Source: Pseudovibrio brasiliensis (GTDB lineage Bacteria; Pseudomonadota; Alphaproteobacteria; Rhizobiales; Stappiaceae). From it: 64,000 nucleotides of DNA. How positions within the stretch are numbered: position 1 is the stretch's first letter; each line of letters opens with the position of its first letter. Shown piece by piece: positions 36,420 to 47,184 of this stretch. A program made the position numbers and the translations under genes. A model generated the notes under the pieces. That model was not told the DNA's origin. It saw nothing but the letters and a program-made list of their open reading frames with translations, and did no database searches. Location: the NCBI RefSeq assembly GCF_018282095.1, contig NZ_CP074126.1:2800501-2864500 (forward strand), written 5' to 3'.

Positions 36420-37322
36420 TTACCCTGACTTCCGAAGCAAGTGGATGATGCCGGAGAAGTCGACGTTTTCCCCGCCATTGTTACAGTATTCCTCATAAAG
36501 GCGAGCCGCTTTTTCACCCATAGGTGTATTCGCCCCACTCGAATCTGCTGCCTCTTCCGCCAGTAACAAATCTTTCAGCATCATTGGCGCTGCAAAGCCG
36601 GGTTTATATTCATTGTTGGCAGGTGATGTCGGAACCGGTCCGGGAATCGGACAGTAAGAGGTCAAAGACCAACACTGACCCGAGGACTTTGAGGAGATGT
36701 CATAAAGCTTCTGTGGATCCAGACCCAACTTTTCAGCCAAAACAAACGCCTCGCAGGTACCGATCATCGAAATACCAAGCAACATGTTGTTACAGATCTT
36801 TGCCGCCTGCCCAGCGCCAGCATCACCAGCATGAACAATTGACGCTCCCATGATATCCAGGAGCGGTTTAGCCCGTTCAAATGCAACATCAGGCCCACCA
36901 ACCATAAAGGTCAATGTGCCGTTCGCAGCACCCACAATACCACCGGAAACCGGAGCATCGACCATGTCCATGCCAGCTTCGCTCGCTGCTTTTGCAACAT
37001 CGCGGCTGCTGTCCACATCGATAGTTGAGCTATCAATAAACAGCGTCCCCTTAGGTGCATGCGCAAGAATGCCATCCGCGCCCGTATACACGGCACGAAC
37101 ATGCTTCCCTGCTGGCAGCATGGTAACAACAGCCTGAACGTCGCGGACCGCTTCAACTGCGGATGTGGCAACCTGCCCACCTGCAGCCTGAAACGCAGCA
37201 CGCGCCTCTTCAGAAAGATCTACACCGACGACTTCATGTCCGGCTTTGACAAGATTTGCAGCCATAGGGCCGCCCATATTGCCAAGACCAATAAAAGCAA
37301 CGCGAAGAACAGTTTCTCCCAT
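36420..37322 (-). CDS. mmsB: 3-hydroxyisobutyrate dehydrogenase
   Basis: Oxidises 3-hydroxyisobutyrate to methylmalonate semialdehyde in valine breakdown. A 300-residue Rossmann enzyme: AFIGLGNMGGPMAANLVKAGHEV, the substrate motif DAPVSGGIVGAANGTLTFMVGG, and the catalytic lysine region GAGQAAKICNNMLLG. The ATG at 37322 has GGGAGG 7 bases upstream; the frame is open 14 codons further upstream. It is the last gene of a leftward group with an acyl-CoA dehydrogenase and a 3-hydroxyisobutyryl-CoA hydrolase, which fixes its role. Confidence 0.95.
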   Translation of the reverse strand: MGETVLRVAFIGLGNMGGPMAANLVKAGHEVVGVDLSEEARAAFQAAGGQVATSAVEAVRDVQAVVTMLPAGKHVRAVYTGADGILAHAPKGTLFIDSSTIDVDSSRDVAKAASEAGMDMVDAPVSGGIVGAANGTLTFMVGGPDVAFERAKPLLDIMGASIVHAGDAGAGQAAKICNNMLLGISMIGTCEAFVLAEKLGLDPQKLYDISSKSSGQCWSLTSYCPIPGPVPTSPANNEYKPGFAAPMMLKDLLLAEEAADSSGANTPMGEKAARLYEEYCNNGGENVDFSGIIHLLRKSG

Positions 37323-37479
37323 TGCATCCTCCCGAAAATCGCCGTCCGTCTGGATTTTGAACATTTAGAACTTGCCCGAAGCTGATCACCTAGGGTTCGC
37401 TCAGATCAAATTGACGTGAACGGCTGTTTGCAAAACGATAAATTTCAATGAGTTACAGACCAAACACAACTTTGGTCGA

Positions 37480-37890
37480 TCAGGCCCGCTCCTCTCGCTC
37501 TGCAAGATAAAGCAGAACGAGGTAAACGGCGATTGCACTGATGTAGAATACCACCTCGGTCGGACTACGACCAAAGACCATGGGGAACACGGAATACATC
37601 ACCACCTGGGCCAGTGAGCGGAACAGCCACATGACGGTTCCCCAGCTGGAAAGCAGCCACAAACCGATGGCTGTTACCAGATCAAGAATCGCGAAAAAGA
37701 TAATGGTGGACTGCACTTGCACGCCCACATCCTCAAACGGCATGCCATCAATCAGGCGCACACCGATAATCGCGCTCCAGTAGTTGAGGCCGGCAAACAG
37801 CATGAACACAGCAAGCAGCCTGACATACGCATGCAGCAAAAACTGAAAGGAGGGAACCCTCTTCATCAGCTCTACAAAAACGCCAGGCAT
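37480..37890 (-). CDS. Small membrane protein of the DUF6163 type
   Basis: A 136-residue protein with four hydrophobic segments: LLHAYVRLLAVFMLFAGLNYW, IIFFAILDLVTAIGLWLL, the VMWLFRSLAQVVMYSVFPMVFG stretch and YISAIAVYLVLLYLA. It resembles a Rhizobiales family that I remember as DUF6163 (number unchecked) and that often sits beside the isobutyrate dehydrogenase genes. It has no known function. It lies between the 3-hydroxyisobutyryl-CoA hydrolase (58-base gap) and mmsB (157-base gap) on the same strand. Confidence 0.75.
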   Translation of the reverse strand: MPGVFVELMKRVPSFQFLLHAYVRLLAVFMLFAGLNYWSAIIGVRLIDGMPFEDVGVQVQSTIIFFAILDLVTAIGLWLLSSWGTVMWLFRSLAQVVMYSVFPMVFGRSPTEVVFYISAIAVYLVLLYLAEREERA

Positions 37891-37948
37891 ACTTATCGCT
37901 CCACCTTACTCATCCGCCTCAACAACAGGCAGGAGGCCCCTCGCCCCG

Positions 37949-38998
37949 TTAAAATACGAGGTCACCCCCCTTCGGTGACATAAAATGGGCCTCAACATCA
38001 ACTGTTTTTATTTCATCAAGGCTTGAATGCTGCCATTTAGGTGCATGATCCTTATCGATAATCACAGCTCGCACACCTTCATAGAAGTCCTTGCCCAGCA
38101 AGATCTGTGAGACGATCCGATGCTCCATGATCATGCAGTCCTTCATGGAAAGCCCTTCACCACGCCGCACCTGCTGGAAAGCCACTTCCATGCTCAGCGG
38201 GGAACGCTTTGAGATCGTGTCCAGAGCAGCTGCTGCAAAATCATCATGCTCAGAACCCAAAAGCTTGCGCAGACGATCCACAACTTCCAGCGTGCTCTCT
38301 GCGCCGAAGCACTCATCCACCACATCCGCTTTGGCATGCAGCGGCGCTGGTCCCGGATCAAACGCATAGCGCGCCAGCACGGGCTCCACATCCTGCGCCT
38401 CGCACAGAGCCTCTTCCAGAGCCGCCATATCATCCCGCTTCACCGCATGGGTGAGAATGCCGGTCCAGTAACAATCCGCCTGCTTCAGACGCTCACCGGT
38501 CATGGCGCAATACATACCTGTGTTCTGAGGCATCTTTGGCAGGAAATGACTGCCGCCCACATCCGGGAAGAAGCCAATCGCAGTCTCCGGCATCGCGAAC
38601 AGGGTTTTCTCACTGCCAACGCGGTAAGCCCCATGCACGGAAATGCCGACGCCGCCTCCCATCACGATCCCATCAATCAATGCAATCAACGGCTTAGGGT
38701 AGCTCTCCATGTAAGTGTTCAGGCGATACTCATCCGCAAAGAACGGCAGGCTCTTGTCGATATTCTCCGGGCCGTTTTCAGCCACCTGACGAATATCACC
38801 ACCTGCGCAGAAGGCTTTCTCGCTGTTACTCTTGATGAGAACATGATGGACCGCATCATCAATCAGCCAGCGCTCCAGCTGCCGATGCATGGCAACACAC
38901 ATCTCATGCGTCAGAGCATTCAGCGCCTTGGGGCGATTGAGAATGATCAGGCCCGCATGGCCTTTCTCTTCAAAAAGAACATCAGTAGTTTCGGACAA
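37949..38998 (-). CDS. 3-hydroxyisobutyryl-CoA hydrolase (enoyl-CoA hydratase/isomerase superfamily)
   Basis: Releases CoA from 3-hydroxyisobutyryl-CoA in valine catabolism. Crotonase-fold landmarks are present: LNRPKALNALTHEMC, EKAFCAGGDIRQVA (oxyanion hole), LIDGIVMGGGVGISVHGAYRVG and MPETAIGFFPDVGGSHFLPK with the catalytic glutamate and aspartate. The C-terminal half (SPLSMEVAFQQVRRGEGLSMKDC, then DFYEGVRAVIIDKDHAPKW) is specific to the hydrolase. I place the start at a TTG (38998) with CGGGGG 5 bases upstream; the frame reaches a GTG at 39040. Confidence 0.93.
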   Translation of the reverse strand: MSETTDVLFEEKGHAGLIILNRPKALNALTHEMCVAMHRQLERWLIDDAVHHVLIKSNSEKAFCAGGDIRQVAENGPENIDKSLPFFADEYRLNTYMESYPKPLIALIDGIVMGGGVGISVHGAYRVGSEKTLFAMPETAIGFFPDVGGSHFLPKMPQNTGMYCAMTGERLKQADCYWTGILTHAVKRDDMAALEEALCEAQDVEPVLARYAFDPGPAPLHAKADVVDECFGAESTLEVVDRLRKLLGSEHDDFAAAALDTISKRSPLSMEVAFQQVRRGEGLSMKDCMIMEHRIVSQILLGKDFYEGVRAVIIDKDHAPKWQHSSLDEIKTVDVEAHFMSPKGGDLVF

Positions 38999-39056
38999 GA
39001 CATCCCCCGCATATTCCTGTTGCACAGCGCACCTATTCACTTGCTAAAAATGTTAG

Positions 39057-39101
39057 GCGTATCTCCGCGCAGTAGACACCGAGTTTCGGGCAAAGATACG
39101 C
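39057..39101. repeat. Dispersed 45-bp palindromic repeat, copy 3 (degenerate inside)
   Basis: The outer arms GCGTATC (39057-39063) and GATACGC (39095-39101) are intact and the total length is the same 45 bases as copies 2 and 4, but the inner arms have decayed (TCCGCGCAGTAG, GAGTTTCGGG). It lies between the acyl-CoA dehydrogenase and hydrolase genes. Confidence 0.75.
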
Positions 39102-39158
39102 AACACGGGAGCCAAAGCAGCTCCCTCAATTCATCCTATGAAGAACAAGCTAGGCAGC

Positions 39159-40298
39159 TCAAGCCTTCATCAGCTCACGCGCCACGATGACGCGCATGAT
39201 CTCGTTGGTTCCTTCCAGAATCTGATGCACCCGCAAGTCACGCAGATGACGCTCCAGCGGATAATCCTTCAGATAACCGTAACCACCGTGGATCTGCAGC
39301 GCATCATTGACCACCTTAAAGCCCGTATCCGTCGCAAGCCGCTTGGCCATCGCCGCCATCTTGGTCGCCTGAGGATCTTTCTGATCCAGCAGATAGGCCG
39401 CTTTGTGCAGCAACAGCCGCGCCGCTTCTAGCTCAGTCGCCATATCCGCCACTTTGAACTGCAACGCCTGAAACTGCGCCAGAGACCGTCCAAACTGCTT
39501 CCGTTCGTCCATGTACTGCAGCGCCCGGTCCAGACAGAACTGCGCCCCGCCAAGAGAACAGGCACCGATATTCAGACGGCCACCATCAAGCCCTGCCATC
39601 GCAATACTGAAGCCCTGCCCTTCTTCGCCAACCAGATTGGCAACTGGCACCCGACAATCCTCAAAGATGACCTGTGCCGTCGGTTGGCTACACCACCCCA
39701 GCTTATGCTCGTTGGCACCAAAGGAGAGACCCGGCGCGTCCTTCTCAACCACGATACAAGATATCCCCTTCGGCCCATCCTCACCGGTGCGCACCATGCA
39801 GACATAAACATCCGACACACCACCACCAGAGATAAAGGACTTGGAACCGTTGATCACATAATGATCCCCATCTCGCACGGCCCGCGTTCTCAAGGATGCC
39901 GCATCAGAACCGGCACCCGGCTCCGTTAGGCAATAACTCGCCACTTTCTCCATACTGCAAAGATCAGGGAGAAATCTCTGCCGCAGCTCATCAGACCCGA
40001 ACCGGTCCAGCATACCCGCTGCCATATTATGAATGGAAAGAAACGCAGAGGTCGAAACACAGCCCTTGGAAAGCTCTTCAAAGATCAACGCCCCATCAAG
40101 ACGTCCCAACTGAGAGCCGCCCACATCCTCACGCACATATAGCCCGCCCAGACCCAGCGCAGCCGCCTTGCGAAGCACATCCAGAGGGAAATGAGACTTC
40201 GCATCCCACTCCGCCGCAAAAGGCGCCATCTCCTCCTGCGCAAACCCGGCAGCCATATCCACAAAGGCACGTTGATCTTCGTTCAGTTCAAATTCCAT
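39159..40298 (-). CDS. Acyl-CoA dehydrogenase, isobutyryl-CoA dehydrogenase type
   Basis: An FAD enzyme that oxidises branched short-chain acyl-CoA, most likely isobutyryl-CoA from valine. A 379-residue protein: N-terminal helical domain ([29 protein letters not shown]), the FAD-contact motif [47 protein letters not shown], and the end motif [12 protein letters not shown] with the catalytic glutamate. The substrate is inferred from the downstream hydroxyisobutyryl-CoA hydrolase and mmsB. It is the first gene of that leftward group. The electron acceptor is ETF, encoded elsewhere. Confidence 0.92.
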   Translation of the reverse strand: MEFELNEDQRAFVDMAAGFAQEEMAPFAAEWDAKSHFPLDVLRKAAALGLGGLYVREDVGGSQLGRLDGALIFEELSKGCVSTSAFLSIHNMAAGMLDRFGSDELRQRFLPDLCSMEKVASYCLTEPGAGSDAASLRTRAVRDGDHYVINGSKSFISGGGVSDVYVCMVRTGEDGPKGISCIVVEKDAPGLSFGANEHKLGWCSQPTAQVIFEDCRVPVANLVGEEGQGFSIAMAGLDGGRLNIGACSLGGAQFCLDRALQYMDERKQFGRSLAQFQALQFKVADMATELEAARLLLHKAAYLLDQKDPQATKMAAMAKRLATDTGFKVVNDALQIHGGYGYLKDYPLERHLRDLRVHQILEGTNEIMRVIVARELMKA

Positions 40299-40726
40299 GG
40301 AATCCGTCCTCCCAGCAGGCAGCCTCCCACAACCGCCAGCCCCAATATTGAAGTAATTGCGTCAATCGGTAGACCCGCACCAAAACTGCGTCAATTCTCG
40401 GAAAGACCAAGATAAGACCAATTGCTCAGTCAAAACAGCGCCCCGTACACAACAACGTTCAAAAAACGCAAAGCTTTCAAACCAACGCAATAAATCGCGC
40501 AAAGCTGAAACTGATGCCTATTTCAGAAGTGATTCCCCGCTTGTTCCCGTTGCGTTTCCAATCTGCTGAGGGGATAACAAGGTCGTCCACTATTAAATTG
40601 CACGGAAAGCGAAAACCTTTCTGCGATTCTAAAGAAGCTTTGGAACACAAAAAGAATTTGAGTTTTATCAAGCAAACACACCGTGCTATCTGACATCAAA
40701 TGCCCTAGTAGTTTTGAGTAAGCCGT

Positions 40727-40748
40727 CGCTCTCTGCTCTACGAGAGCG
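40727..40748. promoter_or_regulatory. Inverted repeat just before hemB
   Basis: CGCTCTC and GAGAGCG with an 8-base loop, ending 29 bases before the hemB ATG. It could be an operator or a leader hairpin. The rest of the 479-base divergent gap 40299-40777 is AT-richer than the genes and shows no coding sequence that I can support. Confidence 0.35.
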
Positions 40749-40771
40749 CCAACAACCAGTCATTCAGGTGA

Positions 40772-41806
<1,035 letters not shown>

Positions 41807-41840
41807 AGCCTGTAAAACAAGACACCTGCGAGAACAAAAC

Positions 41841-43082
41841 ATGCCAAAGGTGGCCTCACCTCTTCTCACCCTGTCCAACATTGAAGAGGCTGCAAACAAC
41901 ATCAAGGGTGCGGTGATTTCAACACCGCTTCTGCCAGCAGCTCAACTGGATGCCATCACCGGTGCCTCGGTTTTCGTCAAATACGAGAACATGCAGGCCA
42001 CCAACGCATTCAAAGAGCGCGGCGCCCTGAACAAGCTGCTGCACCTGACAGAAGAAGAAAAGAGCCGCGGTGTGATTGCCATGTCCGCAGGCAATCACGC
42101 ACAGGCCGTGGCTTTGCACGCACAGCGCCTTGGCATTCCCGCTCTTATCGTCATGCCCAATGGCACGCCTTATGTGAAGGTGGAGGCAACCAAAGCCTAT
42201 GGCGCCAAAGTCGTCCTTGCAGGCGAAACTGTAGACGATGCCAAGAAAGAAGCCGACCGCCTCTCAGAAGAGCACGGCTACATCTGGGTCCATCCGTTCG
42301 ACGATCTACAGGTCATCGCAGGTCAGGGCACCATTGCCCTTGAAATGCTGAAGGATCAGCCGGATCTGGACACCCTGATCGTGCCAGTCGGTGGCGGCGG
42401 AATGATCTCTGGCATCGCAGTCGCAGCCAAAGCGATCAATCCGGATATTGAAATCATCGGTGTTGAAAGCGAGCTCTACCCGTCCATGTACGCCGCTCTG
42501 CGCGACGAACCGATGGAATGTGGCGGCAACTCACTAGCAGAAGGCATTGCCGTGAAAGTGCCCGGCACTTACACCCAGCAGCTGGTCAAAGAATATGTCG
42601 ATGACATCTTGCTGGTCAGCGAAAGCCAGATTGAGGAAGCCATCAACATCTTCCTCACCCGCCTGAAAACCGTGGCCGAAGGCGCCGGAGCAGCTGGCCT
42701 TGCAGCCATGTGCGCCCATCCGGAGCGTTTTAAAGGCAAAAAAGTTGGACTTGTCCTGTGCGGCGGCAACATTAATCCACGCCTGCTGGCTTCCATCGCA
42801 CTGCGCCAATTGGTCCGCCTTGGCAACATCATTCACATCCGTTGCAACATCCCGGATCGCCCAGGCATCCTCGGCGAAATCTCAACCACCATTGGCCAGC
42901 TGGGCGGCAACATTCTGGAAGTCTCCCACCACCGCCTGTTCCTCGATGTCTCAGTCAAAGGGGCAACACTGGATGTGGCTATTGAGACGCGTGATAATCA
43001 GCACGCCAAAGAGATCATCGCGGCACTGGAAGCCGGAGATATCCACGTCACGCTCCTCTCCTCAGGTGAGATGCGGTTCTAG
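41841..43082 (+). CDS. ilvA: Threonine ammonia-lyase with C-terminal ACT domain
   Basis: A PLP enzyme that deaminates threonine to 2-oxobutyrate. A 413-residue protein: the PLP lysine is in ATNAFKERGA, followed by SAGNHAQAVALHAQ, the glycine-rich phosphate loop VPVGGGGMISGIA and the TVAEGAGAAGLAA block. The last 80 residues (IIHIRCNIPDRPGILGEISTTIGQLGGNILEV) form one ACT domain. This length and single short ACT domain fit the catabolic-type enzyme rather than the 500-residue biosynthetic form, so the symbol ilvA is used loosely (tdcB is the alternative). Confidence 0.92.
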   Translation: MPKVASPLLTLSNIEEAANNIKGAVISTPLLPAAQLDAITGASVFVKYENMQATNAFKERGALNKLLHLTEEEKSRGVIAMSAGNHAQAVALHAQRLGIPALIVMPNGTPYVKVEATKAYGAKVVLAGETVDDAKKEADRLSEEHGYIWVHPFDDLQVIAGQGTIALEMLKDQPDLDTLIVPVGGGGMISGIAVAAKAINPDIEIIGVESELYPSMYAALRDEPMECGGNSLAEGIAVKVPGTYTQQLVKEYVDDILLVSESQIEEAINIFLTRLKTVAEGAGAAGLAAMCAHPERFKGKKVGLVLCGGNINPRLLASIALRQLVRLGNIIHIRCNIPDRPGILGEISTTIGQLGGNILEVSHHRLFLDVSVKGATLDVAIETRDNQHAKEIIAALEAGDIHVTLLSSGEMRF

Positions 43083-43118
43083 GCTTATCCACGCCTGACA
43101 ATACGACGAGCAATCAGA

Positions 43119-43149
43119 ACAAGCGCCAGACTCTCCCGTTGGCGCTTGT
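43119..43149 (+). terminator. Stem-loop after the threonine ammonia-lyase gene
   Basis: A perfect 10-base stem ACAAGCGCCA/TGGCGCTTGT with an 11-base loop, 37 bases after the stop. There is no good T run, so it may be a weak or RNA-stabilising terminator. Confidence 0.55.
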
Positions 43150-43301
43150 CCAACTATTTTGATCGGCGCAAAATTATCCTCACATGCCGGATTCTACAAA
43201 AATAGTTTACTACCCCCGCTTGAAACTTGAAAATGCACACCCAATTCTACTGAAAGACGCTGGGGAAGACCTCAGCACAGTTGAATCTAACCGAGGAAGA
43301 A

Positions 43302-43790
43302 ATGAGCCAGCAAGTGAGCGCGCACCCCAACACTTATTATGATCCCTACCTCAATCCGCACCTGTTTGATGGCGTGCGGAAAAAGCGGATCTTTGCGTGC
43401 GTGATTGATGTCATCGCGATCACCGTTCTCTCTGGTATCGCTTACTTCGTCGTTGGCTTTCTCGGCATCCTGACCCTTGGCCTTGCATGGCTGTTATTCC
43501 CTGCAATCTGGCCACTTGTCGCCCTTGCCTACACCGCATTTTCACTGGGCGGATACAACTCCGCAACACCGGGTATGCGCGCGTTTGGGCTGGAAATGCG
43601 CCTGCAGAATGGTGGCCGCCCGTACCCGCTCTACGCAGCAATCCACGTCCTGCTCTTTTATTTCTCGGTAACAATACTCAGCCCTTTTGTCCTCATAGTC
43701 TCATTGTTTAGTGACCAAAAGCGACTGCTCCATGATATCGTGCTAGGTGCCGTTATTATGAATTCCCCGGTGGATAGTCTGCATCGATAA
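43302..43790 (+). CDS. RDD family membrane protein
   Basis: A 162-residue protein with the RDD pattern: FDGVRKKRIFACVIDVIAITVLSGIAYFVV (R and D positions), a second hydrophobic hairpin (LTLGLAWLLFPAIWPLVALAYTAFSL), the SATPGMRAFGLEMR motif and a last membrane segment ending FSDQKRLLHDIVLGAVI. The function of RDD proteins is poorly known; some act in ion transport. The ATG at 43302 has GAGGAA just upstream; a TTG seven codons earlier is in frame. In related genomes RDD genes lie near hemB and bpt, as here. Confidence 0.88.
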   Translation: MSQQVSAHPNTYYDPYLNPHLFDGVRKKRIFACVIDVIAITVLSGIAYFVVGFLGILTLGLAWLLFPAIWPLVALAYTAFSLGGYNSATPGMRAFGLEMRLQNGGRPYPLYAAIHVLLFYFSVTILSPFVLIVSLFSDQKRLLHDIVLGAVIMNSPVDSLHR

Positions 43791-43873
43791 CAAACCAATG
43801 ATGCAACGTGCAGTGACGAACCCGCCCGGACCCTCTAATAACGTGTGAAAGAGTAGCACGAGCGGGGCCGCGC

Positions 43874-45706
43874 ATGGAGAACCTGAACATACCGATGATC
43901 CTGACCTTTGTGATCATCGGATTCACGATTGTCCTTTATGCGCTGGAACGCATCGCCATCGAAATCGTAGCACTCGGCTCCATCGTAGCCCTTATGCTGC
44001 TGTTTATGGCTTTCCCACATACACTCAATGGATCACCGATCAGGCCAGAGGATTTTCTCTCCGGCTTTTCCAATCAGGCCCTGATCACGGTGATCTGCTT
44101 GCTCATTGTTGGGCAAGGCCTCTTCCAGACAGACGCGCTCGACAAACCCGCTCAGGCCATCCTGCGCATGTCAAAGCAGCGCCGCTGGCTCGCCACCGGA
44201 CCACTACTTATCACCGTCGGTATTGTCAGTGCGTTTTTGAACAATACGCCTGTGGTGGTCATCACACTGCCGATTTTGACCACAGTCGCCGCCGCGCATA
44301 GCACCTCTTCCTCACGTTTTCTTATGCCCCTCTCGTTCATTACGATTCTAGGCGGCATGACAACAATGATCGGCTCCTCCACCAACCTGCTCGTCGCCAA
44401 CGTGGCCAACGCAACCGGCGAAGTCCGCATCAATTTCTTCACCTTCACCGCATTTGGAGCCATTCTGGCAGCTGTTGGGGCCGTCTACGTTCTGTTCGTT
44501 CTGCCACGTGTCCTCAAACCACGTCAAACCATGGCAGAGGAGTTTACGGGCAAAGACGGACGCCAGTTTATTGCACAGATTCCAATAGTTTACGGCCACC
44601 CTCTGGTTGGCGAAAAGGCCGTTGCAGGCATGTTCCCTGCGCTGAAAGATATGACCGTTCGCCTGATCCAGCGCGGCGAACGCCCGCTCCTGCCTCCGTT
44701 CGAAGAGGTTCAGTTGCAGCCGGGCGATACAGTGATTGTCGCCGCCACACGCGACATCCTCACCCGCGCCATCAGCCAACGCCACCCCCTCCTTCCAGCA
44801 GATGCAAACGAAAGCCCGACCAGCGAAGCAGAGCATGCTTCCCCGTCTGGCACCCTCACCCTTGCTGAAGCAGTTATTGCCCCTGGCTCACGCCTGATTG
44901 GCCGCACGCTTTCCATGACAAGTTTCCACGCTGATACCGGCTGTGTGGTGACCGGATTGCAGCGCCGCAGCCGTATGCCGCGCATGCCGATGACTGATAT
45001 CCGTATGGAATCCGGGGATGTTTTGCTGATCGCTGGCAACCGGGAAGAAATCAACCGTCTGCGCGGTAACCGAGATGTCCTCCTCATGGACTGGTCCGCA
45101 ACCGAGCTGCCTCAACGACAATATGCCCGCCGCGCGCTGGCCATTTTTGTTGTCATGATCACACTAGCAGTCACCGGAATTGTGCCAATTATGGTCGCCT
45201 CCGTTGCTGCAACATTTGCTATGATCACCTTCGGCTGCCTCAACATTCGCCAGACTCTGCGTACCATCGACAGCCGCATCTTCATGCTGATCGGCGCCTC
45301 AATCGCAGCCTCGCTGGCATTGGAAGCAACCGGTGGTGACGATGCCATCGCCTCGGCACTTCTCAACATCGCCGATGGCCGATCGCCGGCATTTGTCCTC
45401 TCCTTGCTCTTTGCTGTTGTCGCCGTTTTAACCAACTTACTCAGCAACAACGCAACCGCGGTGCTGTTTACGCCCATTGCAATCGAAATGGCGCACCGGG
45501 TTGGCGTGCCTGTAGAACCCTTCATCGTCTGCCTGATATTTGCGGCAAACTGTTCATTTGCAACGCCAATTGGTTATCAGACAAACCTCATCGTCATGGG
45601 CCCGGGTCACTACCGGTTCTCAGATTTCCTCTTCGCCGGCACACCTCTCGCCATAATCATATGGTTGACCTTCTCATTAGTCGCTCCTTACTATTATAAT
45701 CTATGA
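43874..45706 (+). CDS. SLC13-type anion permease with two TrkA-C (RCK) domains
   Basis: A 610-residue inner-membrane protein of the divalent anion:sodium symporter group. The N-terminal half has about five membrane segments with the conserved FLNNTPVVVITLPIL loop and GSSTNLLVANV. Two cytoplasmic TrkA-C-like domains follow (about 215-300 and 315-400; RGERPLLPPFEEVQLQPGDTVIVAA and MESGDVLLIAGNREEINRL). The C-terminal half repeats the transporter fold (LLSNNATAVLFTPIAIEMA, FATPIGYQTNLIVMGPGHY). The substrate could be sulfate, a dicarboxylate or another anion; it cannot be decided. The gene is 83 bases after the RDD gene. Confidence 0.9.
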   Translation: MENLNIPMILTFVIIGFTIVLYALERIAIEIVALGSIVALMLLFMAFPHTLNGSPIRPEDFLSGFSNQALITVICLLIVGQGLFQTDALDKPAQAILRMSKQRRWLATGPLLITVGIVSAFLNNTPVVVITLPILTTVAAAHSTSSSRFLMPLSFITILGGMTTMIGSSTNLLVANVANATGEVRINFFTFTAFGAILAAVGAVYVLFVLPRVLKPRQTMAEEFTGKDGRQFIAQIPIVYGHPLVGEKAVAGMFPALKDMTVRLIQRGERPLLPPFEEVQLQPGDTVIVAATRDILTRAISQRHPLLPADANESPTSEAEHASPSGTLTLAEAVIAPGSRLIGRTLSMTSFHADTGCVVTGLQRRSRMPRMPMTDIRMESGDVLLIAGNREEINRLRGNRDVLLMDWSATELPQRQYARRALAIFVVMITLAVTGIVPIMVASVAATFAMITFGCLNIRQTLRTIDSRIFMLIGASIAASLALEATGGDDAIASALLNIADGRSPAFVLSLLFAVVAVLTNLLSNNATAVLFTPIAIEMAHRVGVPVEPFIVCLIFAANCSFATPIGYQTNLIVMGPGHYRFSDFLFAGTPLAIIIWLTFSLVAPYYYNL

Positions 45707-45744
45707 GGCCAGCGAAAAATAAAGAAGAGAGAGGGACGCGCTAG

Positions 45745-46491
45745 GTGACACGGCAAGCCTATGATAACCCGCAGTTTTATCTGACTGCTCCCACGGATTG
45801 CCCCTACCTGCCAGATCGTAAAGAACGCAAAGTCTTCACGCATCTTGTTGGACCCAATGCCCCTGCGCTCAACGACGTTCTCACCCAAGGCGGTTTCCGC
45901 CGTTCTCAGAACATCGCCTATCGTCCTGCCTGCGAAGATTGCCGAGCTTGCGTCTCTATCCGCGTCTGCGCCCAGGAATTCAAGTGGACCAAATCGCTCA
46001 AGCGCGTCTGGAAAGACAATCAGGATCTTATTGGCACTGAACTGCCACCTGGCCCGTCCACTGAGCAATATGACCTGTTCCATGAATATCTGAATGCCCG
46101 TCACACCAATGGCGGCATGACAGAGATGTCCCCGGGTGACTATTCCATGATGGTCGAAGATACCCACGTTGACACAGCCATCATCGAGTACCGCCGCCGA
46201 GGCCCAAACTCCTTCCTCTCCGGCGAAGGAGAAGGCCCACTCATAGGCGTCGCCCTAACTGACCGCCTCTGCGACGGCCTCTCCATGGTCTACTCCTTCT
46301 TCGACCATTCCCAAACCAGCCAAAGCCTCGGCACCTTTATGATCCTCGATCACATCGCCCGCGCCCAACACCTCGGCCTGCCCTATGTCTATCTGGGATA
46401 CTGGGTCGAAGGCTCACCGAAGATGGCGTATAAAGAACGCTTCAAGCCACAGGAACACCTTGGCTCCCAAGGCTGGGAACGCCAGGACTAA
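45745..46491 (+). CDS. bpt: Aspartate/glutamate leucyltransferase (Bpt, arginyltransferase family)
   Basis: Adds leucine from leucyl-tRNA to N-terminal aspartate or glutamate, marking proteins for ClpAP degradation. The 248-residue protein has the ATE1-like N-terminal cysteines ([16 protein letters not shown]) and the C-terminal block [39 protein letters not shown]. The start is GTG with GAGAGAGGGA about 8 bases upstream. It converges on the uracil-DNA glycosylase gene with only 21 bases between the stops. Confidence 0.95.
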   Translation: MTRQAYDNPQFYLTAPTDCPYLPDRKERKVFTHLVGPNAPALNDVLTQGGFRRSQNIAYRPACEDCRACVSIRVCAQEFKWTKSLKRVWKDNQDLIGTELPPGPSTEQYDLFHEYLNARHTNGGMTEMSPGDYSMMVEDTHVDTAIIEYRRRGPNSFLSGEGEGPLIGVALTDRLCDGLSMVYSFFDHSQTSQSLGTFMILDHIARAQHLGLPYVYLGYWVEGSPKMAYKERFKPQEHLGSQGWERQD

Positions 46492-46512
46492 CCTAGGCTT
46501 TTCGCTGATTTT

Positions 46513-47184
46513 CTAAAGAGAACTCAAGTACTCGCGCACGCGCATAAACACAGCCGTAAACTGCTCGGCTGTGATCCGCCGTGTGTTCACGTTGTACTGA
46601 GAACAATGGAAGCTGGAAAACATTCTGAGAGAAGGCGTGAGCTGAGTTTCACGATTATGCCCGAACGGATAGTCCTTCAGCTTCAACTCGAAAGCCTTCA
46701 ACAGCTCCTCATGCGCCGTCCGCCCAACAGCCACAACAGCACGCGTCTGATCACTCACAAGCATAGAATCCAGAAAGAATGCTCGACAACTTCTGATTTC
46801 AGCAGGTTTTGGCGCATTTTTCGGCGGCATGCACTTCACCACATTGGTGATCCGCACATCCAGCGGTTCAATCCCGAGTTCAGGCGCTGCCACATCTTTG
46901 TAAGAGGCAAACCCACTCGCAGTCAGAGCACCATTGAGCATTTCGCCGGAAAAGTCGCCAAAGAACGGAATACCGGTTCGATTACCGCCTTTATGCCCCG
47001 GAGCCAGTCCCACAACAATGAGAGAGGCATCAACAGGACCATAGTCCAGCACAGGCGCATTGTGCCAATCCGGGTGAAGCTCGCGCAACTCCGCCCTATA
47101 CGCAACAAGCCGGGAACAGAGTGGACACTCTCTCCCCGGCTTCTGCAAACTTTCGATACTATGACAGACCTTAGTAGTCGTCAT
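46513..47184 (-). CDS. Uracil-DNA glycosylase, family 5 (UDGb type)
   Basis: Removes uracil and related damaged bases from DNA. The family 5 signature is present: VGLAPGHKGGNRTGIPFFGDFSG as motif A region and HCSQYNVNTRRIT as motif B. Four cysteines for a 4Fe-4S cluster can be assigned (CPLC near the N-terminus, one in NVVKCMPP, one in EIRSCRAFF). The start is uncertain: I give the ATG at 47184 (223 residues), but the frame is open to 47247. Either choice overlaps the upstream NYN gene (by 14 bases with my start), so the two are probably translated together. Confidence 0.9.
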   Translation of the reverse strand: MTTTKVCHSIESLQKPGRECPLCSRLVAYRAELRELHPDWHNAPVLDYGPVDASLIVVGLAPGHKGGNRTGIPFFGDFSGEMLNGALTASGFASYKDVAAPELGIEPLDVRITNVVKCMPPKNAPKPAEIRSCRAFFLDSMLVSDQTRAVVAVGRTAHEELLKAFELKLKDYPFGHNRETQLTPSLRMFSSFHCSQYNVNTRRITAEQFTAVFMRVREYLSSL